Shown here piece by piece: positions 12,621 to 27,339 of a stretch of 64,000 bases of DNA. Position numbers and translations under genes: made by a program. Source of the DNA: Cristatella mucedo (lineage: Eukaryota > Bryozoa > Phylactolaemata > Cristatellidae). The first letter of the stretch is position 1; each line of letters begins with the position of its first letter. Location of the stretch: assembly GCA_009760855.2 (NCBI GenBank), contig WPIO01000019.1, positions 831,501 through 895,500 of the forward strand, in the 5' to 3' direction. The notes under the pieces are model-generated. The model saw nothing but the letters and a program-made list of their open reading frames with translations. It searched no databases and had not been told where the DNA came from.

Positions 12621-12624
12621 AATC

Positions 12625-12840
12625 ACTAGTCCACCTTTTCATTGAAACCCGGGCTTCGTAGGTTGCGTTACAGCAGAAGGGATAACACATAAGCTGGTGG
12701 CCTCTATTCCTAGCCAAGCAATAGAGGTCATAAAGAATCGTGGTAGGACGACATCGCACTAAATGTATGCAAGCCAAAAACATACGTAATTTTGTTTGGG
12801 CTGTCAATAAATATTTTCCCATCCTTTGCATAACTCTAGC
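12625..12840 (-). repeat. Right arm of a long inverted repeat
   Basis: Reverse-complement partner of 12055-12290, pointing inward. An open minus-strand frame of 70 codons (12619-12831) runs through it. With the left arm it brackets about 330 bp that hold the Tc1-like motif. Confidence 0.7.
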
Positions 12841-15800
12841 TGGTATCTTAACTTAGCCTGGAATCATAAAGACCGTCTTATTAACCAAAACAAATTGCAG
12901 CCACGGCAGAGACGGCCGTGGCTGCGGCGATTTTTTGCCTCTGAGTGTATGGCTCTCTTTTTTCAGTTACTATCCTAGCATGCTAGAATTATATGAATAC
13001 AGAATGACGTTTCACGCGTTACCTGATAGTGTGCAATAAATTTCATCTAGGAAGCAGCGATTGTGCATCTAACCTTCGAGAGTTTTCCTGTCGTGCTGGC
13101 TTGTGAAATTGAATGCTCGGCGCTCGTCTGGATCTTAGATTAGTACGATGAAAATGCTTTTCAAGCCTCGACACATCTTGGCGGAAACTGTTGAGAAGTA
13201 ATTGTTTGGCACTTTCTTGTTAAATTTTCACCGGCGTAGAAACATGCATCTGATGGGTGCAAGGAAAATCTTGACGCCATGTCAAAAAATTGAAACTGGC
13301 GTTCTCTCAATCGACAATAAAATAAGCTGCAGCTTTACCCCACAGCATAATTTTAAAATTTTAATTGTAATCTTAAATTACCTACAATTATATGCACATA
13401 CCTAACCCTTCCTAATTCTTCTTACGGCTTAACGTGCACAATCAGTGAGAACCCGATGTCCGCATCGACCCCACTGGGAAATCTGGGAATTACAATATGT
13501 AATTGTCCTGACGACAGAAATGAGTGTTTTTGGACTTCTTTAGCTGTTTTTAATATGTTTTAGTCATAAGTGGTAAGAAAAACATACTAAGCACCTACGA
13601 ATAAATTAATTTACATGAGTTTGCTGTTTATTATGACAGTTTTGTTCGCGGGTTTTAAATTCCTCGTGCATAGCTTGACTTTTTTGACTGGGTTTTATAC
13701 AGATTGTGCCCATTTTGACATTATTCTAGTCCTATGTATAATGCTAGTAATAAATGATTGTTTTTAAAGCACGCCAGAAGAATAAATATCAGTCCTGGTG
13801 CTTTCCAACTCACTGCTTGAGAAATAATCTCTAAATAGTTGCAAGAGACAGTGCAGTCGGCCCGGCGTAGGGCTACATGACGGAGGTGCCACGGGTTTGG
13901 GGGTACTGGGTTAATTCTACAGCGAGATGTGCACAGTGGTAAATCAGGCAAGCACACTTTCAAGAACGTAAATTTTTCTTGAATGCCTTCACCTTCATGA
14001 GACAGAAATATGGTTCTGTGTGTATGTGTTAGAACTTGTCCTTTAGAACAAACAGTTCCTATATTTACTGCTCACAGAAAAACTCTATCTCTTTCTAGTA
14101 ATTAAATTGATTAATTAGAAAAATGCGCACAATCTCTTCTTAGCCATAGTCTTAGCCATAGCTTATGGACAAGGTGCCGCCACTTTGAGGTCCAGGTCCT
14201 AATTTCGTGTCCTGCTGCAGGTAATTTTGCACTGCCCAATGCAACCAAAAGTTGTATCCGCTTACGGTCTTCAGCCGTTGTATGAAAGGAGCTTTTGGAT
14301 CAGCTGATCTTTACTGCACTGTTAAAGTTTTCAGCAAGGTATGCAATGCTAAGCTGAGCACATACTTTGACCAACAGAGGGTTTTATCTTGCTATGCTAT
14401 AATTTCGTAAGTCATTTGGAGTCGTGACTGCAGGTTATCGGGAATTATCGGCTTTGGAAGCAGAAGAAATAAAGCCATGGTTTATGGCAGATTATTGAAT
14501 GGATAATTGCACAGCAAATTCATCTAACTCAGATTAGCTAAAGTTTAGATTCGAAATTTAATGAATAGGAAGTTCATATTTGTTAGACAAATTAACACAA
14601 TTAATAGACCAAAAATTAATGAGTAATTGGGCCGGTGATTGAATGCACTGCTTTGATGTGGAGACTGAAGATCTCAAGAAAACTTTATTAATGTAGCAGT
14701 CGCGACATTCAGCAAAGCAAGCCTAGCTGCACGGTTTGCATCGTGTTGTACCATCCAAATAGACAGTAAGTACAGATCTAAGCAGTGCATAGATGTCATG
14801 CTGCTAGACGTACAGGCACAGTGGATGCACATCCGGTGTTCCAATAGCACCAGACTCTCTCAGTAACCAGTCAACTAATAAAATAAGTGAAATCTTAGGA
14901 TGCTTCTAGGGCCGCGGATTACTTCAAATAGTTGTTGCAATTACTGCAATCTCTGGTAGACAATAATTAACTAGGGAGCTCGTACCTGGGGCAAAAACTA
15001 AATGTTTTATCTGAATGGAACTGGTAAATGCGAGAAATCGTTGGATCTGCTGGATGCAAAGCACTCTCCTCAAAATTTTAAAGTGTTATAACTTCTTTAA
15101 TGAGCGAAATGTGTAGCACATGCGCCGAGCTAATGTAACCATGCAGCTAATTGCTTACTTCAACAATAGTTCGTTTGAGGTCGGTCTCCAACGCTGGGCA
15201 GCTGAGCTCGCGGCAGCTATTAGGTGATCAGCTCAATCTAGAGTCTTGCTGCGTCATTCTTGAATGTTAAATCAATAAAAATCCGCACATTTAGATAATT
15301 TCTAGAGACAAAAATATTATTTTTTTTAATTCAAAATTACTGCTTATGAGTGCATTGTATATACTGGGCAATATTTTTAATCAAATCATTTGAATATCGC
15401 TTAGGGTATCGTTCAAACACAAACACGCAAGAATAAGAATCCAATATTTTAGTTGTTTTTATATACAAGCAAGCATTAAAAATTATCATGAATACTATTT
15501 TAATTCAAAAGTAAACAAGTAGTAATACATCCAAAAATAACTGCTTTCCCAATCTCGAGATTCTGAGCGGCTTTTCTTAATATTGAACCTTAGAACATTA
15601 CGGTATGTGGCTGCAAGCGTGAGGTTCAAGCTTATGACTTGCAAAAGCAATTTCTTTGATGGTGTAGCTTTATCTTCAGTAAATTTTGTCAGGGACAAAT
15701 ACTCTATTAATCAACGGAAAATAGTGAGTGTGAGTTCAACTTTTGATGTACACCACTGCCTTAGTTCATTCCTGATCTCATCACTAACCTGCACTAATAT

Positions 15801-16047
15801 CTACGTTGTCAAGCATTCTGAAACTTAATTTCTGAAATAGTACTTTATTATTACATATCATGAGTTTTCCTTTTTTCTGATCTGAGCTGTCAAGGGGTGA
15901 GATATAAAAAACTCTTATTGCTAATGAGAAGACTTAGACGCATTTTATCCTTTCCCAGCCTATTCTCTAGGGACTACAATATAAGGTTATCTTTTCAGGT
16001 TAAATATATCACTACAGTTCGGCCAACGACCTTGTAGGTACGGTCTT
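12841..16047. other. No recognised gene
   Basis: AT-rich sequence of over 3 kb. Short ORFs at 13202-13405, 13721-13963 (minus) and 15583-15828 show no family features. A possible SINE-A fragment near 14180-14240 is too diverged to call. Confidence 0.4.
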
Positions 16048-16806
16048 AATATTAATGATAATGATAAAAATGCACTTGATACAGCGCCCTCAGAGAACTC
16101 AATCTCTTTCTAGGTGCTTCACATTTGCTGCAACGGGAAGCTTGATTGAATGGTGAGTAATATCATGCTTTATAAACATGAATAACATGGTTAGGGGTGA
16201 CATGCAGAGGATCAGTATACAAATGCGGTTAGTGACAGCTTGCACAGTGTCAGCACGCATAAGCACATGAAGGACGAATCACAGGGACCCACTAAATACT
16301 GTCCTAAATAGGTGTGTTTTTAAGTTCCTTTTAAATGTGGTCAGGTCAGGGGATGTTCTGATGCAGGTCGGGAGGGAGTTCCAGGCTTTGGGAGCATATC
16401 AATTAAATGCACGGTCTCCAAAGGATTTGAGGTTCGGACGAGGTATTTCTAGACTGTTGTATTCCAAAAAGCGGGTGGTACTATGCTTGGTCTGAAGGGG
16501 GAGTAGATCTGAGAGATAGGCTGGGGCCAAAGAATGAAGTGATCTTAAAGTGAGCGACAAAACCTTGAAGTCGATCCATTGCTTGACTGGTAGCCAGTGA
16601 AGGTCGGCGAGAAGTGGTGTCATGTGGCAACTGTGACGCTCACGACAGACAAGCCTATCTGCTGAGGTTTGCTCAATCTGTAATCGCCTGATTGCACATG
16701 CCGGTAGGCCAGCAAGCAGTGAGTTACAGAAGTCAAGACGGGATGTCACAAATGTATGGACCAACTTAGACGTGGTATCTTTATCTAAACAAGCCCGAGT
16801 TTTAGC
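16048..16806 (-). mobile_element. CR1-like LINE, 5'-truncated (copy C)
   Basis: Only the C-terminal RT-associated domain and the 3' end are present. The minus-strand frame at 16399-16815 carries DTTSKLVHTFVTSRLDF, NSLLAGLPACAIRRL, LHWLPVKQWIDFKVL and LAPAYLSDLLP without a stop. The frame then breaks before the LINE's usual end. The 3' end has the standard hairpin and an irregular ATT tail (16048-16070). The left limit on the element's 5' side is abrupt at 16806, a normal 5' truncation. Confidence 0.92.
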
Positions 16807-16809
16807 CTT

Positions 16810-17620
16810 ACACAAATGACCGAAAAAAATTTATTTCTCACCATCGGAAAAATAATCTGCATTGGACATTAATCTATGCACAGTACCTAGGTGCCACAAG
16901 GTGACCAACACCTGGAAGAGACAGCAACCTAAGTGGTGCACCAAAAAAGCCATGACCAGGCAAAAGGATTCTGAAATACTTTTGACAGCAGCAGCGTACG
17001 GTTGGGCTCAGCAACTTGCATAATGAAGGAATTGACATCCATAATTTCAAGCTGGGCAGTCGTATTACCCCTGCACAATTATTGCTATCCTTCTCGTTGA
17101 ACAGTGGTAAAGGTCTAGGCCAAAAGCCATCTGTGTAACTCAGAGGGGCCGACCATGAAACCGGAACAACGTAATTAAAAAGACGGGTTTTCGTAGGTCT
17201 GTTTAATCTTGACTAGGAAAAAACTCATAAAGGAGCAGAATGAGCAGATTTGAACAAGTATTACACAATGGAAAATAACGCTAGTTAAAGTTCTAACAAT
17301 AAACTACATGTCTCACCTTGAGACTCACTACAAACGTTAGAATTTAGAGTCTAGTTAACTACAAGCAAGAAAACGATATATAAAGATAGGATAGGTATCT
17401 CTAAGTTACGTTTACATCAAAAGATATCAATTTATGTAACATGCATGTCGACACAGGACAAGACTGCAAGCTTAGCCTTCAGTTGTCTTTCAGCATGAAG
17501 TATTATTTGCGTGAATATACTTGCTAAGATGATGCATATCATTTATAATCAATTGATATATTCATCTCCTGCATATATTAGCTGCATAAAACTAGCCTTA
17601 GTTATGATAGGAAACCACAG
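16810..17620. other. No recognised gene
   Basis: Nothing supported. A minus-strand AATAAA near 16830 is too far from the candidate exon at 17624-17766 to link them. Confidence 0.4.
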
Positions 17621-17623
17621 AAA

Positions 17624-17766
17624 TCAAATTGCTAGTATTTGAGTTGTTAGTTGCTGATGTTCTGGTGCAAGCCATGCGATTGCTGAGCAGATTCTTTGGT
17701 CTCTTTTCAAAATAGCAGATATTGCATCACGTTGCTTCTGCATGAGTTCCGGTGCAAGCCAGCCTT
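17624..17766 (-). CDS. Candidate terminal coding exon, unknown protein
   Basis: On the minus strand a long pyrimidine tract ending in CTCCTGGGCAG precedes an open frame that starts at 17766 in phase 1 and ends at a TGA at 17624-17626. The peptide of about 47 residues is rich in Q, K, E and R, and has two copies of a short unit, GWLAPEL and AWLAPEH, about 25 residues apart. The composition looks like real protein rather than AT-rich noise. No family was recognised and no upstream exon or nearby poly(A) signal was found. A decayed transposon ORF is an equally good reading. Confidence 0.25.
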
Positions 17767-17921
17767 CTGCCCAGGAGGTAGGCGGGAACAGAAAGATTTT
17801 AAGGTAAAAGAGTAACAGATTGGTGATGGTCTTGCCCACAAGCAGTACGTAGATACTAGAAAAATGCTGCGAAAGTTCACAGTAAAATGACTCCGAAAAT
17901 ATGCTCAGGTGGTATACATGT

Positions 17922-17934
17922 CCACTCTCTCTCT

Positions 17935-17991
<57 letters not shown>

Positions 17992-18060
17992 TCCTTTTCT
18001 CTCTCTCTCTCCTTCCCCCTCTCCCTCTCCTTCTCTCTGCTCTCTCTCTCTCTCTCTCTG
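17922..18060. repeat. (CT)n microsatellite, interrupted
   Basis: About 140 bp of CT repeat on the plus strand, with a few T or C interruptions around 17990-18040. Arg-Glu and Ser-Leu open frames on the two strands are artefacts of the repeat. Confidence 0.97.
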
Positions 18061-18302
18061 TGCAAGGACTGTGTTAGCCATGAAGTGAAAGTAATCTAGG
18101 CAAGCATTAAAGGATGTTCCGGCATCGTTGTAGCAGTGCCCTTTCTTCATTCAGGATTTCAGCCCGGAAGTGCACGGAACAAGCTTTTAAATTTGTAGTT
18201 GGCTTAACCACTAGCCGCCATATACACGTTACATTCTGTTTTTCCACCAGCTTTTGTTTATTGATGTCTGGTTTGGTTTGATTTCTGCAGGTGCAGAGAG
18301 CT

Positions 18303-18530
18303 TTAATAATAATAATAATATTTATACGTTTGCATAGCGCCTTCGGAAAACTTGTCCTCAAACTAGGCATTTGGCATACGCCGTAAAGGAGGACGATCAA
18401 ATAGTTAGTGGTATCATGCATAAAGGCAACAAGCATAATATGTCTGGAGGTGACGTGCACAGCATCAACATGCAAAATATTGTCAATGGTAGCATGCACG
18501 GTGTCAGCACGTATAAAAACACAAAATCCT
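18303..18530 (-). mobile_element. Diverged CR1-like LINE 3' end
   Basis: Starts with an ATA/ATT tail, then GCATAGCGCCTTCGGAAAAC in place of the usual hairpin. It continues with the complement of the LINE 3' UTR landmarks GGTGACGTGCACAGCATCA, ACATGCAAAATATTG and CATGCACGGTGTCAGCACG. It is older than the (ATT)n copies elsewhere. Confidence 0.75.
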
Positions 18531-19249
18531 GTAAGTACGTCACAGGTCAGGTAAGCGCCACTAGACAGCTGTGCCTTGACGTGGATGATTTCTTTATCTA
18601 TGCAACTGCAAAATTAGACCAATTTCGTTCGACTGGCTGCTGTTTGCTGCTTGAATCGTCGGATGAAGCGACCGCGAGTGCTTGAAAAAAGGAGATTGCT
18701 CCAGAGCCAGGACTTCGGCAGCACTTGATGGCAAATGGCCACGATCAGCGCTGGCGAAAAGCCGCCACTGCTGCAAATAAGAAGTGTCTGAATTATCGCA
18801 TCTGACGATCCGCAACTGCTGAAGCTTGACATTGACCATCTAACGGGAACCTATTAACTGAATGCAGCTCCATAACTATTGTCGCGGATGGCTCGCGTGG
18901 TGAGATTAGGCAGCCGCTATCGTATTCAAGTAGACACGGCAAAAAGTAAGATTAAACTGAAAGCTGCTGCTTCCGGTGAGGATTCAGAAGTCAAGCAGAA
19001 GTCAGAAGCAATGACTAATCCAGCGAAAGCGGCAAGTGGTCAGAATAAAAATTAAGCTGCTAAAAAGCGCTTGAACGATTTCAGCGATGGGCGGCTGTGG
19101 CAGCGGCAAGCCGTTATCAAACGCTGAGAGATATTTGCTTGGCTTCTTTTCTGTTTGCTCTTGTGTGTCGCCACAAATGTGACATTGTCTCCTTTCAATC
19201 TCATTCCATCTAGACGAAGCTTTTGTGTGCGATCGCAATGCGCACTCAT

Positions 19250-21900
<2,651 letters not shown>

Positions 21901-22724
21901 TTTTTTACTATCAGCATGTAAATAGCCATTTTACCACGGTCCAATGCCCAGCTTTCGTAATATTCTCCCGAATAGTCATTTTAACAAAGCCGGCCAGCAC
22001 AGCCACAAGTCTAGCTCTTCCGCCTTTGTGCTTTCCCCAGTTGATAATTTCGTCTGGCCTTTGGAATGCGCGATAGTAAATTGCAGAAGTGGAACTTTTT
22101 TGAATAACTACTCAAACGTTCAATGTAAAGACGGTCCTCATCTTTGTACCGTGCATTCCGGTAACTTGCTTGGGATTTCCCAATTAAGCCAACCTACGCA
22201 GCCAGCAGATGGCAACAAGAAGACGGTTGCAAGATGCGTCCCAGACGTCGTCAGCGTAATTTGGAAGCAGTGATGATGAATAAGGTGATTCAAAAAGTTT
22301 TCTGACGGCTGTCTGGTGATTTTCTCAATCTCCAAAATTCTTTAAACAGTGGGTAACTCTAATGACTGCAATAAAAAGTCACGATCGTCCCGTCCACGGC
22401 CGCATATTTAGTGCCGACTACGATTTTTCATCACGAGTGCAGCATTGGGATTGCAATCAAATCGGCTGCTGATGAAAATGATGTCGCAGCAAATCGTTTT
22501 TTCATATTCGCGATTGCGCAAAAATTACCGTAACGCATTTCGACGGTGCTTAGCTTCAAAATTGACCATTCCATCCGAAGTCACTTTCTTTTGTGAACCC
22601 TTCAACTGCAGTCTGCCATCGTAATTTCTTTGTACAGCCCTTGGTAGAAGCTTTCAAAGTCTAGTAAAGCCTGACGTATAAAATTAACAAAGCAAGTCGT
22701 ACTTACTCGCTCATTTGTATGGCG

Positions 22725-22865
22725 GCAGAATAGCCTAACTGGCTATCGCCAACGCTTGCACTCAGAAATGCAGGATTGCCAACCCGACTTGAACTTACGA
22801 CCCGGGTCGCGAGTGCTCTGCCACTTTCAGGGTGATCGCCCTACCCTATCCCCAAGCAAGGCGCG
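22725..22865 (-). repeat. SINE-A, diverged
   Basis: Minus strand: A box in AGTGGCAGAGCAC, B box GTTCAAGTC, then GCAAGCGTTGGCGATAGCC, the same order as the SINE-A body. The 3' end is degenerate. Confidence 0.65.
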
Positions 22866-22955
22866 AGTACGCGATGCTTAAATGAAGGTCTGGATGTTTG
22901 ATTTCAGGTACATTCATTCATGTCAGTCCAAATTCCTGGAATGGTACATCTTGGT

Positions 22956-23133
22956 GAGCCGTGATGGCACACTAGGTAAGGTGGTTGCTTTCACGACCTC
23001 GGTCCTGAGGTCATGAGTTCGACTCCTGCTGTGGGCGATTCTTTTTCGCCACTGCAAGCGGTGGTGATAGCCATAAAAGGCTCTTCTGTCGCTATACAAA
23101 AAGAGGCTGTTTAATCAGCTAGGATTTTTTTTT
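22956..23133 (+). repeat. SINE-A, near full length
   Basis: Best copy in the window: GAGCCGTGATGGCACACTAG with the A box, GAGTTCGACTCC with the B box, a CGATT...TTTTTCGCC spacer, GCAAGCGGTGGTGATAGCC, and the 3' end AGAGGCTGTTTAATCAGCTA followed by a T run. Length about 178 bp. The head resembles a tRNA with GTGG...CTCGG in the arm positions. Confidence 0.85.
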
Positions 23134-23139
23134 ATCTTA

Positions 23140-24790
23140 CGTAAGTAGCAGTTGCATGGCCAGTCAGTGGGTTTTCGCTAAATTCTCAAGATAGCGAGCT
23201 GCACAGCTTCTTTCCGCCTCTGCATCATGCTAAAAAGAATCAGGGTCACGCTATAATTTGCAAGTGACTATTTTTAATGGTTTCATGAAGCATAAATTCA
23301 AAGTTATATTGAGAATATGAAACATAAGTCGATTTCACGGAGGTCGAGTTCGCGGAAGTCGAAGTGTGAGTCCTGTCCATTTCGTAAAATGATTTGTTAA
23401 CGTTAATGCATGCAAGGAGGTTCAAGTTTCATATTAAAAATTCCGAAGTATAACTTCCACGCCAAACTCGTGACTACAGCCCGTCCATCCTATAGTGGAC
23501 GGATGAGTTTTCCGTCGGAATTAACCCGGAACAAATAAAGACAAAGCTTGCAGAATGTTTGCATAGCTATCCCGGACGAAAACGAGAAAAATAAGCAAAT
23601 GAAGGAAGGCAGTCGGTGGTGTCGCACCAGGTGTCGTCACCGATGCGACCCCCTTGATTAGCCAGAGTGCTCTCCTAACACCGGCCACCTCCTCAGCCTC
23701 CACTCGTCTCGTCATTTCTCAGGCTATGTCATCTAGATAGTCTAGTGATCGTACTTCAGCTCGTGCGCACGGAAATTCTAATACTCGCCTCCGGCTTCTT
23801 CAACTGCCTGCAATAACTTGGCATCATTCAAGTCTATACTAAAGAGCTAGCTTTTCTGCTTAGCTTTCCCTGCGCGCCATTGAACTCACCTTCATTCACT
23901 GAGCTCTTTGGTGCTTACCAGAGCCTGATTGAGTGAATGTTACTTTCCAAGCGTCCCACTAAACCGATTGTGTGAGTGCTTTCTTGTGCGCCTTTTCCAA
24001 GCGTGATACAAAGCCTAGCATTGTTGACCCTATTTGTTATTGCTTCACTGGGAGGACTTTAAATTGTCTGGCTAGAGATATGGTTTTCGTAGGGCCCTCG
24101 AGAAACGACCGATTATTATTACGGCCGAAACTCAAGGGATGCGTTGCAAGTGGTAAACTCTAAAACAGTTTAGGGCAGAGGAGACATCAGTTACGCCTTT
24201 AACTTTCAAATCTGAGCAAATGCCCCATTTATAGTCAAGTCAACCGCATAACCTAGATTGTGGGTCCAAGTTGTTTCCCGTCAGTAGCGCCGATGTAATC
24301 CTCTGCTGCCACTGCACTAGGTCTTTTCCTATTGGTATAGTGATCTTACTTCACTATCCAGGTTGTATGTTTGAGTCACGTGATACGCAATAATTGCATA
24401 TAATCTGAGAGTGAGTCTGATTTTCATTAAGGCTCCACTACCGGATGCTTTACAAATGAAGTCTATTAATCAGGCAACCTTTACTTTACACTTTACTCAA
24501 CCCGATTGACATGCCTGAGAGACGATAGCATCGATAGTAACTTGTAAACTATAGTAAAACGTATAGTAAACGATAGTAGCATGTAAACTTAGATGATTAA
24601 CTGGCTTACATGCTTGTGCTTTAGTAAGGCCCTGGCAGCTACATTTACTGTCGAACTGTTGTCTGATATTGTTTGTAAGGCCCCCAATGCTAATTTAAAG
24701 CATGCAGTGCATGACTCGTTTCCAGTCATTACTGCCTAGATCCCACATGTCTCTGAGTTGTTTTCCCTTCCACACAATTTTAACTCGTAC
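23140..24790. other. No recognised gene
   Basis: No family-bearing ORF, repeat or RNA gene was recognised. Confidence 0.4.
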
Positions 24791-24791
24791 T

Positions 24792-25227
24792 TATAATAAT
24801 AATAATAATAATATTGCACTTGATAAAGCGCCCTCAGAGAACTTAATCTCTTTCTAGGCGCTTTACATTTGCTGCAAAGTGATACGCAATAGAATAGTAA
24901 GTAAAATCATGCTTGAAAAACAAACAAAATGAATAACATGGTTAGGGGTTACATGCACTGGGTCAGCATGCAAATGTGGTTAGTGGCAGCATGAACAGTG
25001 TCAGCACGTATAAGCACATCGAGGACGAATCACAAGGACCCACTAAATGCTGTCCTAAATAGGTATGTTTTTAAGTTTCTTTTAAATGTGGTCAGGTCAG
25101 GGGATGTTCTGATGCAGGTCGGGAGGGAGTTCCAGGCTGTGGGAGCATACGAGCTAAATGCACGGTCTCCAAAGGATTTAAGGTTTGTACGAGGTATTTC
25201 TAGACTGTTGGATTCCAAAAAGCGATA
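24792..25227 (-). mobile_element. CR1-like LINE 3' end (copy D)
   Basis: A 5'-truncated copy of 436 bp with the last part of the ORF (YLFRTAFSGSL at its end), the 3' UTR, the hairpin and a long (ATT)n tail. It is nearly identical, in opposite orientation, to 26702-27137. Both share private differences from the other copies, such as GTTCATGCTGCCACTAACCA and a GCAATATTATT tail start. Confidence 0.95.
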
Positions 25228-25435
25228 GTTTCTCTGTGTTCCCACAGCTATCCAGCTGAATTGACTATCAGTTGGGCATGAGCGCACTGATTGTAAACGG
25301 TGACTACACGAACCAGTAATGGGAGATCATCAAAGACACTGTTATGTCCCTCGTTTAAGTTTAATGTACGCAGTATCCCAGTTTGGGTCATTTTCAAACC
25401 GTCCACCATCCTGCCTTGCAGCCTCGGTAGACAGT

Positions 25436-25608
25436 GCTTAGCTGATATAACCGCATTATTTCTGTAGCGACAGAAGAGCATTTACGACTATCACCGCCAC
25501 TGGCATTGAATAATAAAAGATTGTCCATTTTAGGACTCGAAACCATGACTTGGGTCGTAAAGAGCGAGCGGCTAGCCCTTGATCTAAGACACAAGAGCAT
25601 CGCAGCCA
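25436..25608 (-). repeat. SINE-A
   Basis: Complement of the SINE-A body (GTAGCGACAGAAGAGC, ACTATCACCGCCAC) and of the B box in GGACTCGAAACCATGAC. The A-box end is diverged. Confidence 0.7.
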
Positions 25609-25989
25609 AAGGAAAAGACTCGGGAGCTGCAGTTTCTGTTAATTTGAACACCTCATCCCAGTCTGCTCTCTGCAGCCACCGACGAAAGCGGAAATTAAGA
25701 ATGACCTCACCACCATGTCGGTCAACTCCTACTCGTACGAGGCGGCGCACACAGCCGTCCTTCCACCCAAGCAATGAAGGTACAATCCGGTTTCAATGTG
25801 TTCGTACTTGATGACACAGCAAGATTTAGACTTTTTGCAAAAGTCTGTTTTTCGCAAAGTACGTGACCACTTTTTAGTATTTAAAAGTGACACCGCGGAA
25901 TGCGGCAGAGCAGGGACAAAGGAAGAGCTCACTCACTGGGACGAAGATGTAGCTGACTGAAGCGATTGGCGCCTTGAGCTAACCTGCCT

Positions 25990-26370
25990 TTGAAGATGCT
26001 GGTCATTGCTTGTATTAGTTGGAGTCGAACGTGAGCTCCATACTTTAGGTGCATACAAGCTGAGGGCTCGATACCCAAAGATTTGTATTTAGTGCTAGGG
26101 GTGAGGGAGATGACTAGATGCCGAGGAGCGGCGGTGACAGTGCACGTGACTGAAGGGAAAATGAGGTCGCAAAGATGGCTTGTTCACGTGAGTGACGAGA
26201 CTTGTTCCGAAACAGATAATTTTTAAGTCAATTCAACGTTTTTTAGGGAGCCAGTGAGGTTCAGAACGAAGTGGTAAAATGCGGCAGAAGGTCAGATCAA
26301 GAGAATTAAGGTAAATTAAAGCTGGGTTACAGAATCTGAAAGGAAATATGCAAATATATTCAGAGCCATT
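25990..26370 (-). mobile_element. Old CR1-like LINE remnant
   Basis: The complement of the C-terminal coding region is recognisable but eroded. GCATACAAGCTGAGGGCTCG followed by CCCAAAGATTTG matches the AFSSYAPKAW-coding segment. CAATTCAACGTTTTTTAGGG, CCAGTGAGG and CGAAGTGGTAAAATGCGGCA match the LHWLPVK-coding segment. No tail is visible. The younger copy at 26485-27137 lies just downstream in the opposite orientation. Confidence 0.5.
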
Positions 26371-26484
26371 GATGGTTAAAATTTCCTGTTATACGGCAGT
26401 CTTAACGTTCACGAGAGAGACCAATCTAGAAGCTGATTTTTGCACTAAATGTGTGTCTTATTGTATTCGTAAGACGACCTACGA

Positions 26485-27137
26485 GTAGTGCGATTGCAGC
26501 TGGTGCAAAACTCTGCAGCTAGGCTTGTCTGCCGTGAGCGTCGCAGTTGCCACATTACTCCACTTCTCGCCGACCTGCACTGGTTACCAGTCAAGCAACG
26601 GATTGACTTCAAGGTTTTGTCGCTCACTTTTAGGTCTCTTCATTCTATGGCTCCAGCCTATCTTTCAGAGATACTACCCCATCAGGCAAAGCATCGTACC
26701 ACTCGCTTTTCGGAATCCAACAGTCTAGAAATACCTCGTACAAACCTTAAATTCTTTGGAGACCGTGCATTTAGCTCGTATGCTCCCACAGCCTGGAACT
26801 CCCTCCCGACCTGCATCAGAACATCCCCTGACCTGACCACATTTAAAAGAAACTTAAAAACATACCTATTTAGGACAGCATTTAGTGGGTCCTTGTGATT
26901 CGTCCTCGATGTGCTTATGCGTGCTGACACTGTTCATGCTGCCACTAACCACATTTGCATGCTGACCCAGTGCATGTAACCCCTAACCATGTTATTCATT
27001 TTGTTTGTTTTTCAAGCATGATTTTACTTACTATTCTATTGCGTATCACTTTGCAGCAAATGTAAAGCGCCTAGAAAGAGATTAAGTTCTCTGAGGGCGC
27101 TTTATCAAGTGCAATATTATTATTATTATTATTATAG
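26485..27137 (+). mobile_element. CR1-like LINE, 5'-truncated, young (copy E)
   Basis: The plus-strand frame at 26488-26898 is open for the whole C-terminal domain: LQLVQNSAARLVCRERRSC, LHWLPVKQRIDFKVL, APAYLSEILP, AFSSYAPTAWNSLP and the natural C terminus FRTAFSGSL. The 3' UTR, the hairpin (left arm AAAGCGCC, right arm GGCGCTTT) and (ATT)n follow. The lack of stops and the near identity to copy D indicate recent insertion. Confidence 0.95.
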
Positions 27138-27167
27138 TGGGTCACAGAAGTTTAGACAGGAGGTCGC

Positions 27168-27331
27168 CGCGATGATAGGGCCCGGTGGTTAAAGTACTCG
27201 GCCTTAACGACCGAGGTCAATGTCAATGTATTCGATGACCGAGGACGTGAACTCGAGCCCGGGGGGGGGGGGGACATATGCGAAGCCCTAAAAGGAGATT
27301 GATCTCTCTTAGGGTGACAAGCAAATGAACT
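27168..27331 (+). repeat. SINE-B with a 13-G tract
   Basis: A tRNA-like head (GGCCCGGTGGTTAAAG and CGGCCTTAACGACCGAGGTC), a B box in GTGAACTCGAGCCC, a run of 13 G at 27261-27273, and the LINE-like 3' end GGAGATTGATCTCTCTTAGG ending in CAAATGAAC. Confidence 0.65.
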
Positions 27332-27339
27332 AGATATGC

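Noticed and set aside
17877-18150. Arg-Glu and Ser-Leu repeat ORFs
   Set aside because: They are translations of the CT/GA microsatellite.
22956-23133. Functional tRNA gene in the SINE-A head
   Set aside because: A and B boxes are present, but the acceptor stem does not pair and the same head recurs with a constant non-tRNA body in many places.
24780-27140. CRISPR-like or other regularly spaced repeat array
   Set aside because: The repeats are LINE and SINE copies with irregular spacing and retroelement tails; no short regularly spaced repeats were seen anywhere in the window.
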